Position numbers and translations under genes: made by a program | In this document: piece after piece, positions 10,806-21,939 of the stretch | Layout of the letters: each line of letters starts with the position of its first letter | How positions within the stretch are numbered: position 1 is the first letter of the stretch | Assembly: GCA_905221605.1 (NCBI GenBank) | Contig: CAJNDS010002497.1 | Coordinates: forward strand, 322,501-386,500 | Length of the DNA: 64,000 bases | Direction of reading: 5' to 3' | Source of the DNA: Symbiodinium natans | Lineage: Eukaryota; Sar; Dinophyceae; Suessiales; Symbiodiniaceae | The notes under the pieces: generated by a model | Seen by the model: the letters and a program-made list of their open reading frames with translations, nothing else | Databases searched by the model: none | Told to the model about the DNA's origin: nothing

Positions 10806-10926
10806 TGCGTCACAGAACTCTCAACGCTTTCACTTACCGTACGCGGCGCTGAATCCACAAGCTTGCGTAGGGCCTGCCTCATCTGAAGAAGCAGTACACG
10901 GTCCAAGCGGCAGTCGCTGCCATTGC

Positions 10927-10995
10927 ACCTAAACCCTAAACCCTAAACCCTAAACCCTAAACCCTAAACCCTAAACCCTAAACCCTAAACCCTAA
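10927..10995. repeat. Perfect (CCCTAAA)n array
   Basis: Ten near-perfect C-rich units between two unrelated GC-rich spacers. Confidence 0.95.
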
Positions 10996-10999
10996 AGTC

Positions 11000-12780
11000 G
11001 CCAGCTCCCCCAGGCTGAGCGCAAGCTTGTGGACCTCCAAGAGGGATCGAAGGTCCTCGCCACTGCGTGAGCTTGCCGCGACTGTGCAACCTCTCGTTTT
11101 GAGCTCCGCGTGCAAGGCGTGGAAGTGTTCCACGTTCAGGAATGTACCCCCTAAATCCTAAACCCTAAATCCCTAACCCTAAACTTAAACCCTAAACCTA
11201 AAGCAGGCCGTCAAATCCCGACACCGTGCTGGGAAATCGGTTTCGGGTTGCGGGCAGGTTGCCGACACAAAAGTGGTTCAGGGTTAGGGTTTAGGGTTTA
11301 GGACTTATAGGGTTTTCAACCTTAAACCAACCCTGAAAACCCCAACACACACCCCCCCCCCCCCCCCCGCCTGGGCATTCTTCGCATGCTTCCCCCGCGC
11401 TTTGCCTGCGGGAGTGTGCGCCTAGCCCTCAACCCTAAACCCTAAACCCTAAACCCTAAGCCCTAAACCCTAAACCCTAACCCTAACCCTACGCATAGAA
11501 CATCAATCCCATGGTCCTTTGACGGTCACCAATCTACCAGAAGATGCCTAACCCCCTAAACCCTAAACCCCAAACACGCCTCCGCGGCACAAACATCCTA
11601 GCCGCTCGCCTCCCAACTAGAAGCCCCAACATCCCGCAGAACTAAAGTTGTCATAGGGTCCCCTAAACCTGTGTCCAAAAGGTTGAGGGCGTAGGGTTTA
11701 CGGTTGAGTGTTAAGCTTTCGGAGTTTAGGTCCTACAGGGGGGTATCCCAAAAAACGAGTAGCGAGCATTTGGGTGGCCCCCCCCCCCCCCCCAAAGAGG
11801 GACGCCTGGGAACCCGTGTGACAACAACCAGCTAACCAGCATCAAAGGCGCAACGCTGCTTTAACCTGCCCCTTCTCTACCCGTGAAGCTCTAAACCGGA
11901 AATCCGGGTTTAGGGTTTCTGAACTTGAGCACTCGAAGATTCAAGGGCTTTCTTTTGGTGATTGTTTGGATTAAGGGGTTCAGGCTTTAGGGCTTTAGGG
12001 GTGTAGGGTAGGGTTTAGGATTTAGGGGTTTAGGGTTTGGCTTTTGGCTAATTGAAAGGGCCTTTGCCTCTGCAGCTACAGAAAGCCGCTCCGCTCCGGT
12101 CAGAAGAGACCATACAGCACAGAACCGAACAAAACCTTAACCTCTACTGCCTAAACCCTTTAAAAACCAAACTAACCCGAAACCCCCAAACCCTTTCAAC
12201 CCGGGCAAGCCGAAACAAACCCTCACCTTAAACCCTACACCCTAAACCCGAAACCCCCAAACCCTTCAGCCCCCTGAAAGCTTGAAACAAGAGAAGCTGG
12301 CCTCCGCACCCGCGCGGCACGGAGGGAAGGTGGATGAAGCCCTCGAGGGGGCCCTGAGCACAATCGGACTGGTGCTTTTACACTCCTCTCGAAGTGAACT
12401 GCCCCTGTCATAGGGTTTAGGGTTTAGGGATTAGGGATTAGGGCTTCCGGCTTGGGGTTTGGGGGAATTGCGTTCATGAATTCGCTGCAAGATCCACTAA
12501 CATCATTCTGCCAAAAGTTCTCGATTTGGAGAGCTTCCGAAGAGGCAGGGGTACCCAAGCCATAAACCCTACACCCTACACCCTAAACCCTAAGCCCTGT
12601 TCTGCAAAAAGCCCACATCCTAAAGGCAAAGATCCCGGAAGCGAGGCAATCCTGCTTAGTTCAAGTTTAGGTGTTACAGGGCATGTGGGGGTTTCCATTA
12701 GAGTTTCGAGCTTCTAGGGCCTAGTTTGGGATGCTTCCCCCGCCTACTAACAGTCCTCAATAAGGATTATAATAGGGGGT
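11000..12780. other. Spacers with small telomeric patches and poly-C tracts
   Basis: No gene is supported. Short CCCTAAA patches occur at 11,150-11,200, 11,425-11,490 and 12,225-12,260, and a G-rich patch at 11,960-12,045. C tracts lie at 11,352-11,368 and 11,776-11,793. Confidence 0.6.
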
Positions 12781-12782
12781 CT
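12735..12782. repeat. Short dispersed repeat, copy 2
   Basis: Second copy of the 48 bp sequence at 7,262-7,309. In this copy a TTTAGGG array begins immediately at its right edge. Confidence 0.6.
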
Positions 12783-12902
12783 TAGGGTTTAGGGTTTAGG
12801 GTTTAGGGTTTGGGGTTTAGGGTTTAGGGTTTATAAGGGTTTAGGGTTTAGGGTTTAGGGTTTAGGGTTTAGGGTTTAGGGTTTAGGGTTTAGGGTTTAG
12901 GG
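12782..12902. repeat. Perfect (TTTAGGG)n array
   Basis: About 17 G-rich units, with one break at TTTATAAGGG. A GC-rich spacer and a ~20 bp poly-C tract (12,991-13,011) follow. Confidence 0.95.
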
Positions 12903-13205
12903 TGGCTAACCGACCGAATCTCAAGCCCGTCCTCGGTCTTGGCAGGGGTCGTCTCGGGCCGCCACAAAGAAGCGCCACCGTCCTGGGACGCCCCCCCCCC
13001 CCCCCCCCCCCGGTCAAACTGAAAACCCTAACCCCGCAATCCTAATCCCTAACCCCTAAACCCTGAACCATAAAACCCTCGCCCCAAACCCCAAGCCCTA
13101 CAATCGTAAACGCCATTTTTTTCAAGAGCTCCGAGCCTAAAACTAACTCCGAACCCTAAGCCCGCCAGTTTGGAGGTTTATGGCTCTGGGTAATGTTTCT
13201 ACTAG

Positions 13206-13252
<47 letters not shown>

Positions 13253-13275
13253 ATAATAATAATAATAATAATAAT
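13206..13275. repeat. (CTA)n-(ATA)n trinucleotide microsatellite
   Basis: About 15 CTA units change without interruption into about eight AAT units. The Thr/Asn-rich open frame across it is a repeat artefact. Confidence 0.95.
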
Positions 13276-14056
13276 CGTAACAACAATTACCTACCACTCA
13301 CGGATACTGTTGTAGAAAAACCCCGAACCCAAAAGGGCAACCGGGTAAACAACAGGGACCCCCCGCCGGCAGGAGGAAGGGCAGGCGGACAGGCGGAAGG
13401 GATGCCTCTGCTGCACGTTTCAGGTTTGGTTTATAGGGTTTAGGGTTTAAGGGTTTAAGGTTTAGGGTTGAGGGTTTAGGGTTGAGGGTTTAGGGTTGTC
13501 GGGATGTAGGTTGCGGTGGCCCTTATGATGCGGGGCTGCAGGGTAACCAAACAAAGGACCGCAGCTGAACGAAACACGGTAGCAAGGGGCTTGGCACTGG
13601 ATGAATGGCTGTCTTGTCGGCATATATTCTTTGGTGATGTTGAAGGGTTTGGGTTTAGGGCTTGGGGTATTTGGGCGTGTCAGAAAAAAGGATTTGGGTT
13701 GCTTTGGCGGCTTGCTGCGGTCTACTGTAGGATTTGGAGTGTGGTGTACAACGGAGTCTCGAGCCCTACCGTAAGCCCAAAATCGCTGAGAATCCACCCC
13801 TGAACCAGAAAAAATTCGCACCCTAAACCCTGAAGCTTCTATGCCCCAACCAAAGCAGCCCCGTACTCGAAATCTTGACCCACGAGCCAAGCAACACCAA
13901 GAAAACCCCAAGCCCTGTACAACTTAAGCCCTTTTTAAGCCCTCGAACCTGAAACCCTCAAGCAACCAAAGCCCGAAACCCGAAGCGCCGTAAGCCCGAA
14001 ATCCTGCAGTTCATCCTATGACCCTAAGCACGAAACCCGAAACCCTCAATTGCCCA

Positions 14057-14178
14057 CCCCTAAACCCTAAACCCTAAACCCTAAACCCTAAGCCCTAAAC
14101 TCTAAACTCTAAACCTAAACCCTAAACTCTAAACCCTAAACCCTAAACCCTAAACCCTAACCTAAACCCTAAACCCTA
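14057..14178. repeat. (CCCTAAA)n array
   Basis: C-rich units with CTCTAAA variants. The array is separated by an 88 bp GC-rich spacer from a long G-rich array, so the two point away from each other. Confidence 0.9.
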
Positions 14179-14267
14179 GACAGAAGCAAAAAGGAGGCCT
14201 CGAGCTGCCGGCAGAGCTCCGCCAGCCTGGGCCGGGCCTCGCAGCGCCGCATCAAGGCTGCCGCCTT

Positions 14268-14333
14268 GGTTTAGGGTTTAGGGTTTAGGGTTTAGGGTTT
14301 AGGGTTTAGGGTTTAGGGTTTAGGGTTTAGGGT

Positions 14334-14365
<32 letters not shown>

Positions 14366-14880
14366 GGTTTAGGGTTGAGGGTTGAGGGTTGAGGGTTGAG
14401 GGTTAAGGGTTTAGAGTTTAGGGTTTAGAGTTGAGGGTTGAGTGTTTAGGGCTTAGGGTTGAGGGTTGAGGGTTGAGGGTTAAGGGTTTAGAGTTTAGGG
14501 TTTAGAGTTGAGGGTTGAGTGTTTAGGTCTTAGGGTTTAGGATCTAGGGCTACTTGGTTTAGGGTTAGGGGTTTAGGGTTTAGGGTTTAGGGTTTAGGGT
14601 TGAGGGTTGAGGGTTGAGGGCTGAGGGCTGAGGGCTTAGGGCTGAGGGTTTAGGGTTTAGGGTTTAGAGTTTAGAGTTTAGGGCTTAGAGTTGAGGATTG
14701 AGGGTTTAGGGCTTAGGGTTTAGGGTCTAGGGCTACTTGGTTTAGGGTTAGGGGTTTAGGGGTTTAGGGGTTTAGGGGTTTAGGGTTTGGGGTTTAGGGT
14801 TTAGGGTTTAGGGTTTTGGGTTTAGGGGTGTAGGGGTTTAGGGGAATTAGGGTGAGAGTTTAGGGTTTAGGGTTTGGGGT
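14268..14880. repeat. Telomere-variant array with higher-order repeats
   Basis: Perfect TTTAGGG units (14,268-14,332) lead into blocks of GGGTTGA, GGGCTTA and TTTAGAG variants. A segment of about 75 bp (near 14,384-14,458) recurs at about 14,459-14,534. A marker containing CTAGGGCTACTTGGTTTAGG occurs at about 14,545 and again about 180 bp later. Confidence 0.85.
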
Positions 14881-14884
14881 TGAG

Positions 14885-15180
14885 CCCTTCGCGGTTGTAC
14901 TGTAGGGACTTTGGGGGTTTAGGCTCGAGGCTTGAGGATTTCGTGACCTCAGCTTTTTAGGGCGTTGGGAGTTTGTGGTTAGAGAGCTTGTTCAATTTCA
15001 GGTGTGTGGTATATAGGGTGTTGCGTTGGGGGCCTTTATAGTTTCAGGGTTTTCGGGCTTTAGGGCTGTGTACGACTCCAAGTGAAAGGTTAGTTTAGTT
15101 CAGGAGTTTGTTGTTACTTTATGGTTGCTTTTGGTAGCGTGTAGCTGCATGGTGGCTATGGCACCTAAAGTGAAGAACGT
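14885..15180. other. Spacer without recognised gene
   Basis: About 300 bp of GT-rich, non-telomeric sequence between a G-rich and a C-rich array. No open frame of note. Confidence 0.5.
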
Positions 15181-15186
15181 CAGTGC

Positions 15187-15346
15187 CTAGACACTAAACC
15201 CTAACCCTAAACCCTAAACCCTAAACCCTAAACCCTCAACTCTAAGCCCTAAACCCTAAACCCTAAACCCTAAACCCTAAACCCTAAACCCTAAACCCTA
15301 AACCCTAAACCCTAAACCCTAAACCCTAAACCCTAAACCCTAAACC
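15187..15346. repeat. (CCCTAAA)n array
   Basis: About 22 C-rich units, nearly perfect over the last 100 bp. Confidence 0.95.
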
Positions 15347-15449
15347 CATGATGGAAAGACAACGCTACTTGCATCATGGCCCGTCCCATCGTCATCCCAG
15401 CCGACTGTGGGCTCAATAGCTTGGAAGCCAGGACGACCCTGAACCCTGC

Positions 15450-15952
15450 TTTGGGGTTTAGGGGTAGGCTTTGGGGTTTCGGGGTTTCGGGGTGTAGGGT
15501 TTAGGGTTTGGGGTTTAGGGCTTGGGGGTTTAGGGGTTCAGGGTTTAGGGGTTGCGGGTTTAGGGTTCAGCAGGCTTGGAAGAAGGAAGCTTTGCCAAGT
15601 GCCTGGCCACCGTCCGGTGCTGGTCGCCGACCGATTTCCTGACCCCAAGGGGCCCCTAAGGCTTGGGGTCAGTGCGTTGGGGTTTAGGGCTTAGGGCTTA
15701 GGGCTTAGGGCTTAGGGCTTAGGGCTCAGGGCTTAGGGTTTAGGGACAGTTTATGCCCTTACACCCCAAACCCTCGTTCAGGGGCTCCGGCTACAGAGTT
15801 TAGCCCCAGCCACAGCCCGAAACCCGAAACCGACCTAGAAGCAAGGGCAGGGACCGCCCTCAAAGCCCTAAACCCTAAACCCTAAACCCTAAACCCTAAA
15901 CCCTAAACCCTAAACCCCAAACCCTAAACCCAAACCCTAAACCCTAAACCCC
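15450..15952. repeat. G-rich variants, GGGCTTA block and C-rich array
   Basis: Degenerate TTTAGGG/TTTCGGGG units (15,450-15,570), a homogenised block of about nine GGGCTTA units (15,680-15,745), then CCCTAAA units (15,865-15,952). Confidence 0.85.
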
Positions 15953-16185
15953 GGTGGCTGTCGGACCGGAGGGCTCACATCGTCACTCACTGTTTGGTCT
16001 CGGAGAATATCTAGACCAAAGGAATAAAAAGGGTGCCCTTGTTGCTTTAAAAGGGACTTCGAAGGGAATCGGAACCCTAAATAAAGTGAATGAGGGCCTA
16101 CTCTGGGTCCTAGACCCTAAACCCTAAACCCTAAAACTACTATCCGAAGAGTCCTGATGGCTTCCTGCGGCCCAGAACTTGGACG

Positions 16186-16340
16186 GGGTTTAGGGTTTAG
16201 GGTTTAGGGTTTAGGGTTTAGGGTTTAGGGTTTAGGGTTTAGGGTTTAGGGTCTCGGGTTTAGGGTGTAGGGTTTAGGGTTTAGAGTTTAGGGTTTAGGG
16301 TTTAGGGTTTAGGGTTCAGGGAACCCTAAACCCTAAACTC
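16186..16340. repeat. Head-to-head telomeric junction
   Basis: About 18 TTTAGGG units run directly into CCCTAAACCCTAAA through TTCAGGGAACCCTAAA near 16,316-16,331. The two G-rich 3' ends face each other, as in a telomere-telomere fusion. Confidence 0.85.
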
Positions 16341-16344
16341 TCTC

Positions 16345-17110
16345 GATCTCCCACCTGGTCCAGAGGGGGGCCACGGCACTGCCAAGGGACCCTGGAGTGG
16401 CAGCCACTACAGCCTCTGAGGTGCTCTGAGGGGTTAGGGGTTAGGGTTTAGGGGTTTATAGGGGTTTATTTGGAGGTTCATGGTACTTGGTAATGTTGCC
16501 CCCCATGAACAGTCGAGGCTGGAAATTTTCCCTGTTTCGATGCTTTCGGGGGTTTGTATGATTCTAAATGGGCAGGAGGTTAGACTCGTTTAAGAGGGGC
16601 AGCGATGCCCGGCACTCTGTTTTAAAGGCGCGCCACGTGGAATTTTCTTACGGCGCCCGGACGATTTGTCCTTAAAGAGGGACTCCCAAACAGTCAGGGT
16701 GTCCTGAATAACTCAGCCAAATTGCCTTTAAAGCGGAGGCCAATAACCCAATTATAACTGAACTTATAGGGTTTAGGGTTTACGGTTTAGGGCTACTGTA
16801 CTTATCACTGTACTTATAACCAAATTAGGGCACTTAAGGGGCTTGTAAGTGGGGGAGGAAGGTTCATAGGGTGTAAGGGGTTCAGGGTTGAGGGTTTGCA
16901 GCGTGGAACTGATCTCATGGTTTTCAGGGTCCAGGGCTTGCAGTGTTTGCCGTATACAGGGCTTTCGGGTTATCGGGTTTAGGGTATAGGTTTTAGGGTT
17001 TAGGGTTTAGGGTTAGGTTGTAGGATTTGGGGTTTTCGGGCTGAGGCGTTTCTTGGGGGTTCAGGGTGGCCGGGCTTGGAAAATTTGGGAGCTGAAGGCT
17101 TGGGGACGTT
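16345..17110. other. Spacer with few telomeric units
   Basis: About 750 bp of mixed sequence. Telomeric units occur only singly (16,430-16,455, 16,768-16,795, 16,978-17,015). No gene or clear inverted repeat is visible. Confidence 0.5.
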
Positions 17111-17119
17111 TCTGGCATA

Positions 17120-17275
17120 CGGTTTGGGGTTTTAGGGTTTGGGGGTTTTGGGTTTCGGGTTTGGAGTTTAGGGTTTGGAGTTCAAGGTTCTGAGTTTGGG
17201 GTTTGGGGTTTGGAGTTTAGGGTTTGAGGTTTGGGGTTTGGGGTTTGGGGTTTGGGGTTTGGGGTTTAGGGCGTA
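17120..17275. repeat. TTTGGGG-rich array
   Basis: Heptamers mostly of the TTTGGGG type, homogenised at 17,200-17,265. Confidence 0.85.
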
Positions 17276-17424
17276 CGGCTTGGAGTTGAGGGTTGAAGGC
17301 CGACGGAGTTCCAGAGGTGCGGTTTGAAACGAGCACTACGCGGGACTTTGCGCGAGGGCTCTGCAACATCTCAAGCTCTCATCATGTGCACACCTCTGCG
17401 AGTCGAGCTGCTGATGGGTTAAAC

Positions 17425-17735
17425 CCGAAATAAATCCTAACCCTAAACCCTAATGAAACCCTGCAAAGCCCTAAACCCTAAACCCTAAACCCTAAACCCT
17501 ATAGACCCTAGTGACCCTCAACCATAAACCCTAAACCCTATAGACCCTGGACTCTTTAGATAAAATTCTTGACAATCCATTAGTGCCTAAAACCAGTCTG
17601 TCCTTTATCCTAGTCGAAGAAACCTTGAGTGGCTACTCAAAATCAACATGGAAAAGACCCTAAGCCCTCGACACCCTAAGCCCTAAACCCTCATCCTAAA
17701 CCCTAAACCCTAGACCCTAAGCCCTAAACCCTCAT
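17425..17735. repeat. Scattered CCCTAAA units
   Basis: Short C-rich arrays (17,437-17,505, 17,525-17,550, 17,660-17,735) in spacer DNA. No gene. Confidence 0.75.
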
Positions 17736-17844
17736 TCTTTTGAGGACCTGGAGAATGTTCTGACTGACATCCCGAGGCCGTGGCGACCGGCACCTTCTGC
17801 AAAGCGCAGAGCAGGGGCAAGTGCTGCATCAAGGCCTTGGTCAG

Positions 17845-18175
17845 GGTTTAGGGTTTAGGGTTTAGGGTTTAGGGTTTAGGGTTTAGGGTTTAGGATTTAG
17901 GGTTTAGGGTTTCGGGTTTCGGGGTTAGGGTTTAGGGTTTCGGGTTTCGGGGTGAGGGTTTAGGGTTTAGGGTTTCGGGTTTCGGGGTTAGGGTTTAGGG
18001 TTTAGGGTTTAGGGTTAGGGTTTAGGGTTTAGGGTTTAGGTTTGGGGTTTGGGGTTTGGGGTTTCGGGTTTTGGGTTTGGGGTTTGGGGTTTAGGGGTTG
18101 GGGTTTAGGGTTTGGGGTTTGGGGTTTGGGGTTTGGGGTTTGGGGTTTGGGGTTTAGGGTTCAGGGTTTAGGGTT
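17845..18175. repeat. TTTAGGG array with TTTCGGG/TTTGGGG blocks
   Basis: A perfect TTTAGGG start is followed by a roughly 40-50 bp composite unit (TTTCGGGTTTCGGGG plus telomeric heptamers) repeated three times at 17,905-18,010, then a TTTGGGG block (18,040-18,155). Confidence 0.85.
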
Positions 18176-18596
18176 TTGGCCTTGGGCAATGGTTCGAGGG
18201 TTTAGGGTTTAGGTTCGGATTTTGCGGCGTAGGGTTTGGGCTTCAGGGCTTTTGGTTCCAGGGCTCAGGGTTTTAGGGTTTGGGGTTGAGGCTTCAGGGC
18301 TTTGGGTTTAAGGGTTAGGATTAAGGTTCAGAGTTTAGGGTTCAGGTTTCAGGGTTTTGGGATATTCTGGATTGGTGGCCAGGTGCATTCTGTATATGGG
18401 CTCATCATCTGACCTATACAGTCGTATTCTTCATGAAAGCCACTGAGCCACAAACCTGTTCGTGTTCATGAACTTCCCCAAGCCCAAACCCAAAACCCGA
18501 AACCCTAAACCCGAGCCCTGTTGAGTGCAGAACAGAGGGCACGCCCTCAGTGCAGACGAACACAACCCACGCCTGTGGCACTGGAACGCAATCGGC

Positions 18597-18727
18597 TTTG
18601 GGGTTTAGGGCCTGGGGTTTAGGGTTCGGGTTTAAGGTTTAAGGTTTAGGGTTTAGGGTTTAGGGTTTAGGGTTTAGGGTTTAGGGTTTTGGGTTTTGGG
18701 TTTTGGGTTTTGGGTCTTGGGGTTTTG
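18597..18727. repeat. TTTAGGG array ending in TTTTGGG units
   Basis: Heptamers at 18,640-18,690, followed by a TTTTGGG block (18,687-18,725). Confidence 0.85.
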
Positions 18728-19049
18728 GGGTTGCATAACCACCAATACCGGGCAAAGTTGAGGATATGCAGGGGTGGTCAAACTTTGTTCCCCCCCCCCC
18801 CAAACCCTAAGCCAAAACTAGATGAAAGGCCTTTCCTGATTGCGTGCAGGGTTTAGGGTTTAGGTTTTCGGCTTTCGGGTTAGGGTTTAGGGTTAGGGTC
18901 TGGTTCAGTGAGTCTTTAACGGCCTTGCGAGGGGCGATTACCTGAAATTTCACACAAAGCTAACAAGAAAGAGAATACTCAACAGCCCAATGCCGGAATG
19001 AAGCTTAACCTTCTGCGGTCAGGTGGGCTTTAGGGTTTAAGGGGTGTCT

Positions 19050-19130
19050 AGCCCTAAACCCTAAACCCTAAACCCTAAACCCTAAGCCCTAAACCCTAAA
19101 CCCTAAACCCTAAACCCTAAACCCTAAACC
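19050..19130. repeat. (CCCTAAA)n array
   Basis: Eleven C-rich units about 110 bp to the left of the TIR element. Confidence 0.9.
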
Positions 19131-19239
19131 TGCACCCCGAAGCCTTACAGACCGGCTGCGCGGTGTGCGAGTGCGTTCAAGGACGGCCTCTAGGGTTCTT
19201 GGGGTTTAGGGTTTTGGGGTAGTTTTTTATGGGTTTAGG

Positions 19240-19858
19240 TTGGGTTCGGCCGGTCCACACTAACAGTCACCACCAGCAGACCCACAAATAAAAGCACCCG
19301 GTAAATGCCAAAAAATTGACTGAGATTCCTGCTATTCCTGGTGCTATTTCTGGTGCTATTTCTGGTGCATTTGTTTGTGCTATTCCTGGTGCTATTTCTG
19401 GTGCTATTTTTTGTGCTATTGTTTGTGCGATTTCTGGTGCTATTTTTTGTGCTATTGTTTGTGCTATTTCTGGTGCTATTTCTGGTGCTGTCGCTGGTGC
19501 TATGTGACTAACAATCACCATCAGCAGACCCACAAAAAACAGCACCCGGTAAATGCTAAGCTGCTAAAATTGACTGGGATTCCTGGTGCTATTTCTGGTG
19601 TTGTTGTTTGTGCTATTTCTGGTGCTATTTTTTGTGCTATTCCTGGCGCTATTTCTGGTGCTATTTTTTGTGCTATTGTTTGTGCTATTTCTGGTGCTAT
19701 TTCTGCTGCTATGTGACTAACAGTTACCACCAGCAGACCCACAAAAATAAGCACCCGGTAAATGCTAAAATTGACTGGGATTCCTGGTGCTATTTTTGGC
19801 CTGTGTGTTATAAGGCCACGGCGTTATTTGACTGTTAGTGTGGACCGGCCGAACCCAA
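19240..19858. mobile_element. TIR element with tandem-repeat interior (non-autonomous)
   Basis: Perfect 30 bp terminal inverted repeats, 19,240-19,269 and 19,829-19,858, begin TTGGGTTCGGCCGG. Flanks on both sides read GGTTTAGG, which fits an 8 bp target duplication but is confounded by the surrounding telomeric repeat. The interior has three modules of roughly 215-245 bp. Each starts with a CACCAGCAGACCCACAAA-type segment and GCACCCGGTAAATGC, then carries a minisatellite of 12 bp GGTGCTATTTCT units with TTTTGT variants. Module boundaries repeat the inner TIR motif CTAACAGTCACC. Open frames across it (Ala/Pro/Glu/Ile or Cys/Tyr repeats) come from the 12 bp repeat. There is no transposase, so movement would need one in trans. 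Confidence 0.8.
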
Positions 19859-19859
19859 G

Positions 19860-20370
19860 GTTTAGGGTTTAGGGTTTTAGAGTCTTGAGGTTTTAGGGTT
19901 TTTGGATTTTCTAAGGTTTTGGGGGTCGGTCATCGGGAGCTTTCACGATGTCGCGAAACCGATTCGCACTCTCCGTCGTTTGCTGGGTTGGGCCCGAGCA
20001 AGACACGATCGAGCCGGCCGACCACTAAAGTTTGTTTAGGGTTTAGGGTTTATAATACGCGTTAGGGTTTTTGCGGTTGCCGTGATACGCCGAGAAGGTC
20101 TTCTCAGCGTCGTGCAAAGCCGCCTCCAAGTGTGTGGATCCTCGTCAACGCCACCGTTGCTGCTGGCGAGACTTAAGCGCCGAACCACTGCCCAGAGCCT
20201 GTGCGAGAACTTACTGGCAGCTTTCGACGTGTCCAGGGTCTTCGCGTTACGCGTTTTTCCTTGCTTCGTTCTTCACCGTCAATGTTAGAGTCTGTTGGAG
20301 CAGCAAGGTGAGGCGCCCAAGTGCGCGCAGCAGTCGTGCGCAGGGCACTAGCAAAACAGGGTTTTGGGGT
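19860..20370. other. Spacer; weak plus-strand open frame
   Basis: GC-balanced sequence after a few telomeric units. A 68-codon plus-strand frame (20,082-20,288) has ordinary amino-acid composition but no motif or exon partners, so it is not called as a gene. Confidence 0.35.
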
Positions 20371-20372
20371 TT

Positions 20373-20868
20373 TAGGGCATGCATATATATATATATATAT
20401 GTATGTGGATATGTATACATGTATATGTGTATGTATATATGTATATATGTATATATGTATATATGTATATATGTATATATGTATATATGTATATACGTAT
20501 ATACGTATATACGTATGTATGTATATATGTATATATGTATATATGTATATATGTATATATGTATATATGTATATATGTATATATGTATATATGTATATAT
20601 GTATATATGTATACATGTATACATGTATACATGTATACATGTATATATGTATATATGTATATATGTATATATGTGTATATGTATATACGTATATATGTAT
20701 ATATGTATATATGTATATATGTATATATGTATATATGTATATATGTATATATGTATATATGTATATATGTATATATGTATATATGTATATATGTATATAT
20801 GTATATATGTATATATGTATATAAATATAATTATATATATATATATGTAAATATGTATATACCATTTA
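20373..20868. repeat. (ATATATGT)n satellite
   Basis: Almost 500 bp of an eight-base unit, with TATACGTA and TATACATG variants clustered in sub-blocks. Because the unit is nearly self-complementary, all six frames stay open as Tyr/Ile/Met/Val/Cys repeats. These are not genes. Confidence 0.97.
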
Positions 20869-20879
20869 TCTATTTATTG

Positions 20880-21935
20880 ATCTTTCGGGGGTTGGTATTG
20901 CTGTCGGCTTTGGAGCAAAAGAACACAACTCCTCGTCACTTCTGGTGAGCAAGCAGGAGCAAAACCCCATCTGGACTTGGGGAGGCGAGCGGAAGGCCCG
21001 GCCGAAACGAACTTCGTTTATTGATCGTTTATTTATCTTTTGCTACTATTCATTTAAATATGTATTCATATAATGGCTGGGGGGGTAGTATGTCAACGTT
21101 GGACCGGACTTTCGCATAACATGTGTTGGCCTCCTTTCGCTCCACCGCCCTTGCGACGGCACGCAAGCCGCAGGCAACGAAGCCTGGTAGGGTGCTTTAA
21201 GTTATGGGGGGGGTTTAGGGATTAGGGTTTAGGGGATAAGGTTCAGGCGTACCCGAAAGAGCATGGCACGCAAAGATTTCATGTTGGGCACAACAGGGGC
21301 GACTCCCGAGAAACCCCAAACACGAAAACCCAAAACCTGAGGATTCCATTGTCGGGTGGCGGGGTCTATGTTTGCCAATCGGTCTATATACAGGGTCCGC
21401 AAGCCTTCATGGGGCTCAGGGCTTTTCATGAAGGGGTCTAGGGTTTAGGGTTTATAGGGTTCATAGGGTGTAGGGTATAGGGTTTAGGGTTTAGGTGTAC
21501 CTTTTCTTTCTGAAAAGAGTAAAAAAAGTTGCCTAGAGACATCCATTTTGGGTTTCGCCTGAAATGTTTAGTTTTAAATAAGTGTAAGCATGTATTTTGC
21601 CCAGAATTAAAACGGATTTTCAATAAGTGTCATACTTCATTTTGCCCAGAATTGAAAATATTTTCCAATACGTGGGATATTTTTTTACCCAGATGAATAT
21701 ATTTTGGAGAAAAAACTCTTGGATAAACTAAAAGAAAAACATTTTGGCGAGAAATATTGGTTTCCTGTGAGTATATATATATATACACATATATATATAT
21801 ATGAAAAAAGCCAGAAACTTCCAAAAACCAAGCGTTTATTATTGAATTATGAGTCTTATTGAACATTGTAAATATGAACTTATTATTTTATGATTATGCT
21901 ACTTGTCATCTGGTCCAAAATATTGGTTTCGCCAG
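20880..21935. other. AT-rich spacer with diverged repeats
   Basis: Includes a piece at 21,498-21,590 homologous in inverted orientation to about 51,600-51,700. It also has three or four diverged copies of a ~55-60 bp unit containing TTTTGCCCAGAATT (about 21,565-21,715) and a short TA tract (21,772-21,802). No gene is supported. Confidence 0.5.
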
Positions 21936-21939
21936 AAAT

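Noticed and set aside
13180-13443. Thr/Asn-rich 87-codon frame
   Set aside because: It depends on the CTA/AAT trinucleotide microsatellite.
19267-19838. Ala/Pro/Glu/Ile repeat protein
   Set aside because: Generated by the 12 bp GGTGCTATTTCT minisatellite inside the TIR element. It is open on both strands.
20134-20865. Open frames of 125-238 codons on both strands
   Set aside because: They are translations of the (ATATATGT)n repeat; all frames stay open and give Tyr/Ile/Met/Val/Cys periodicity only.
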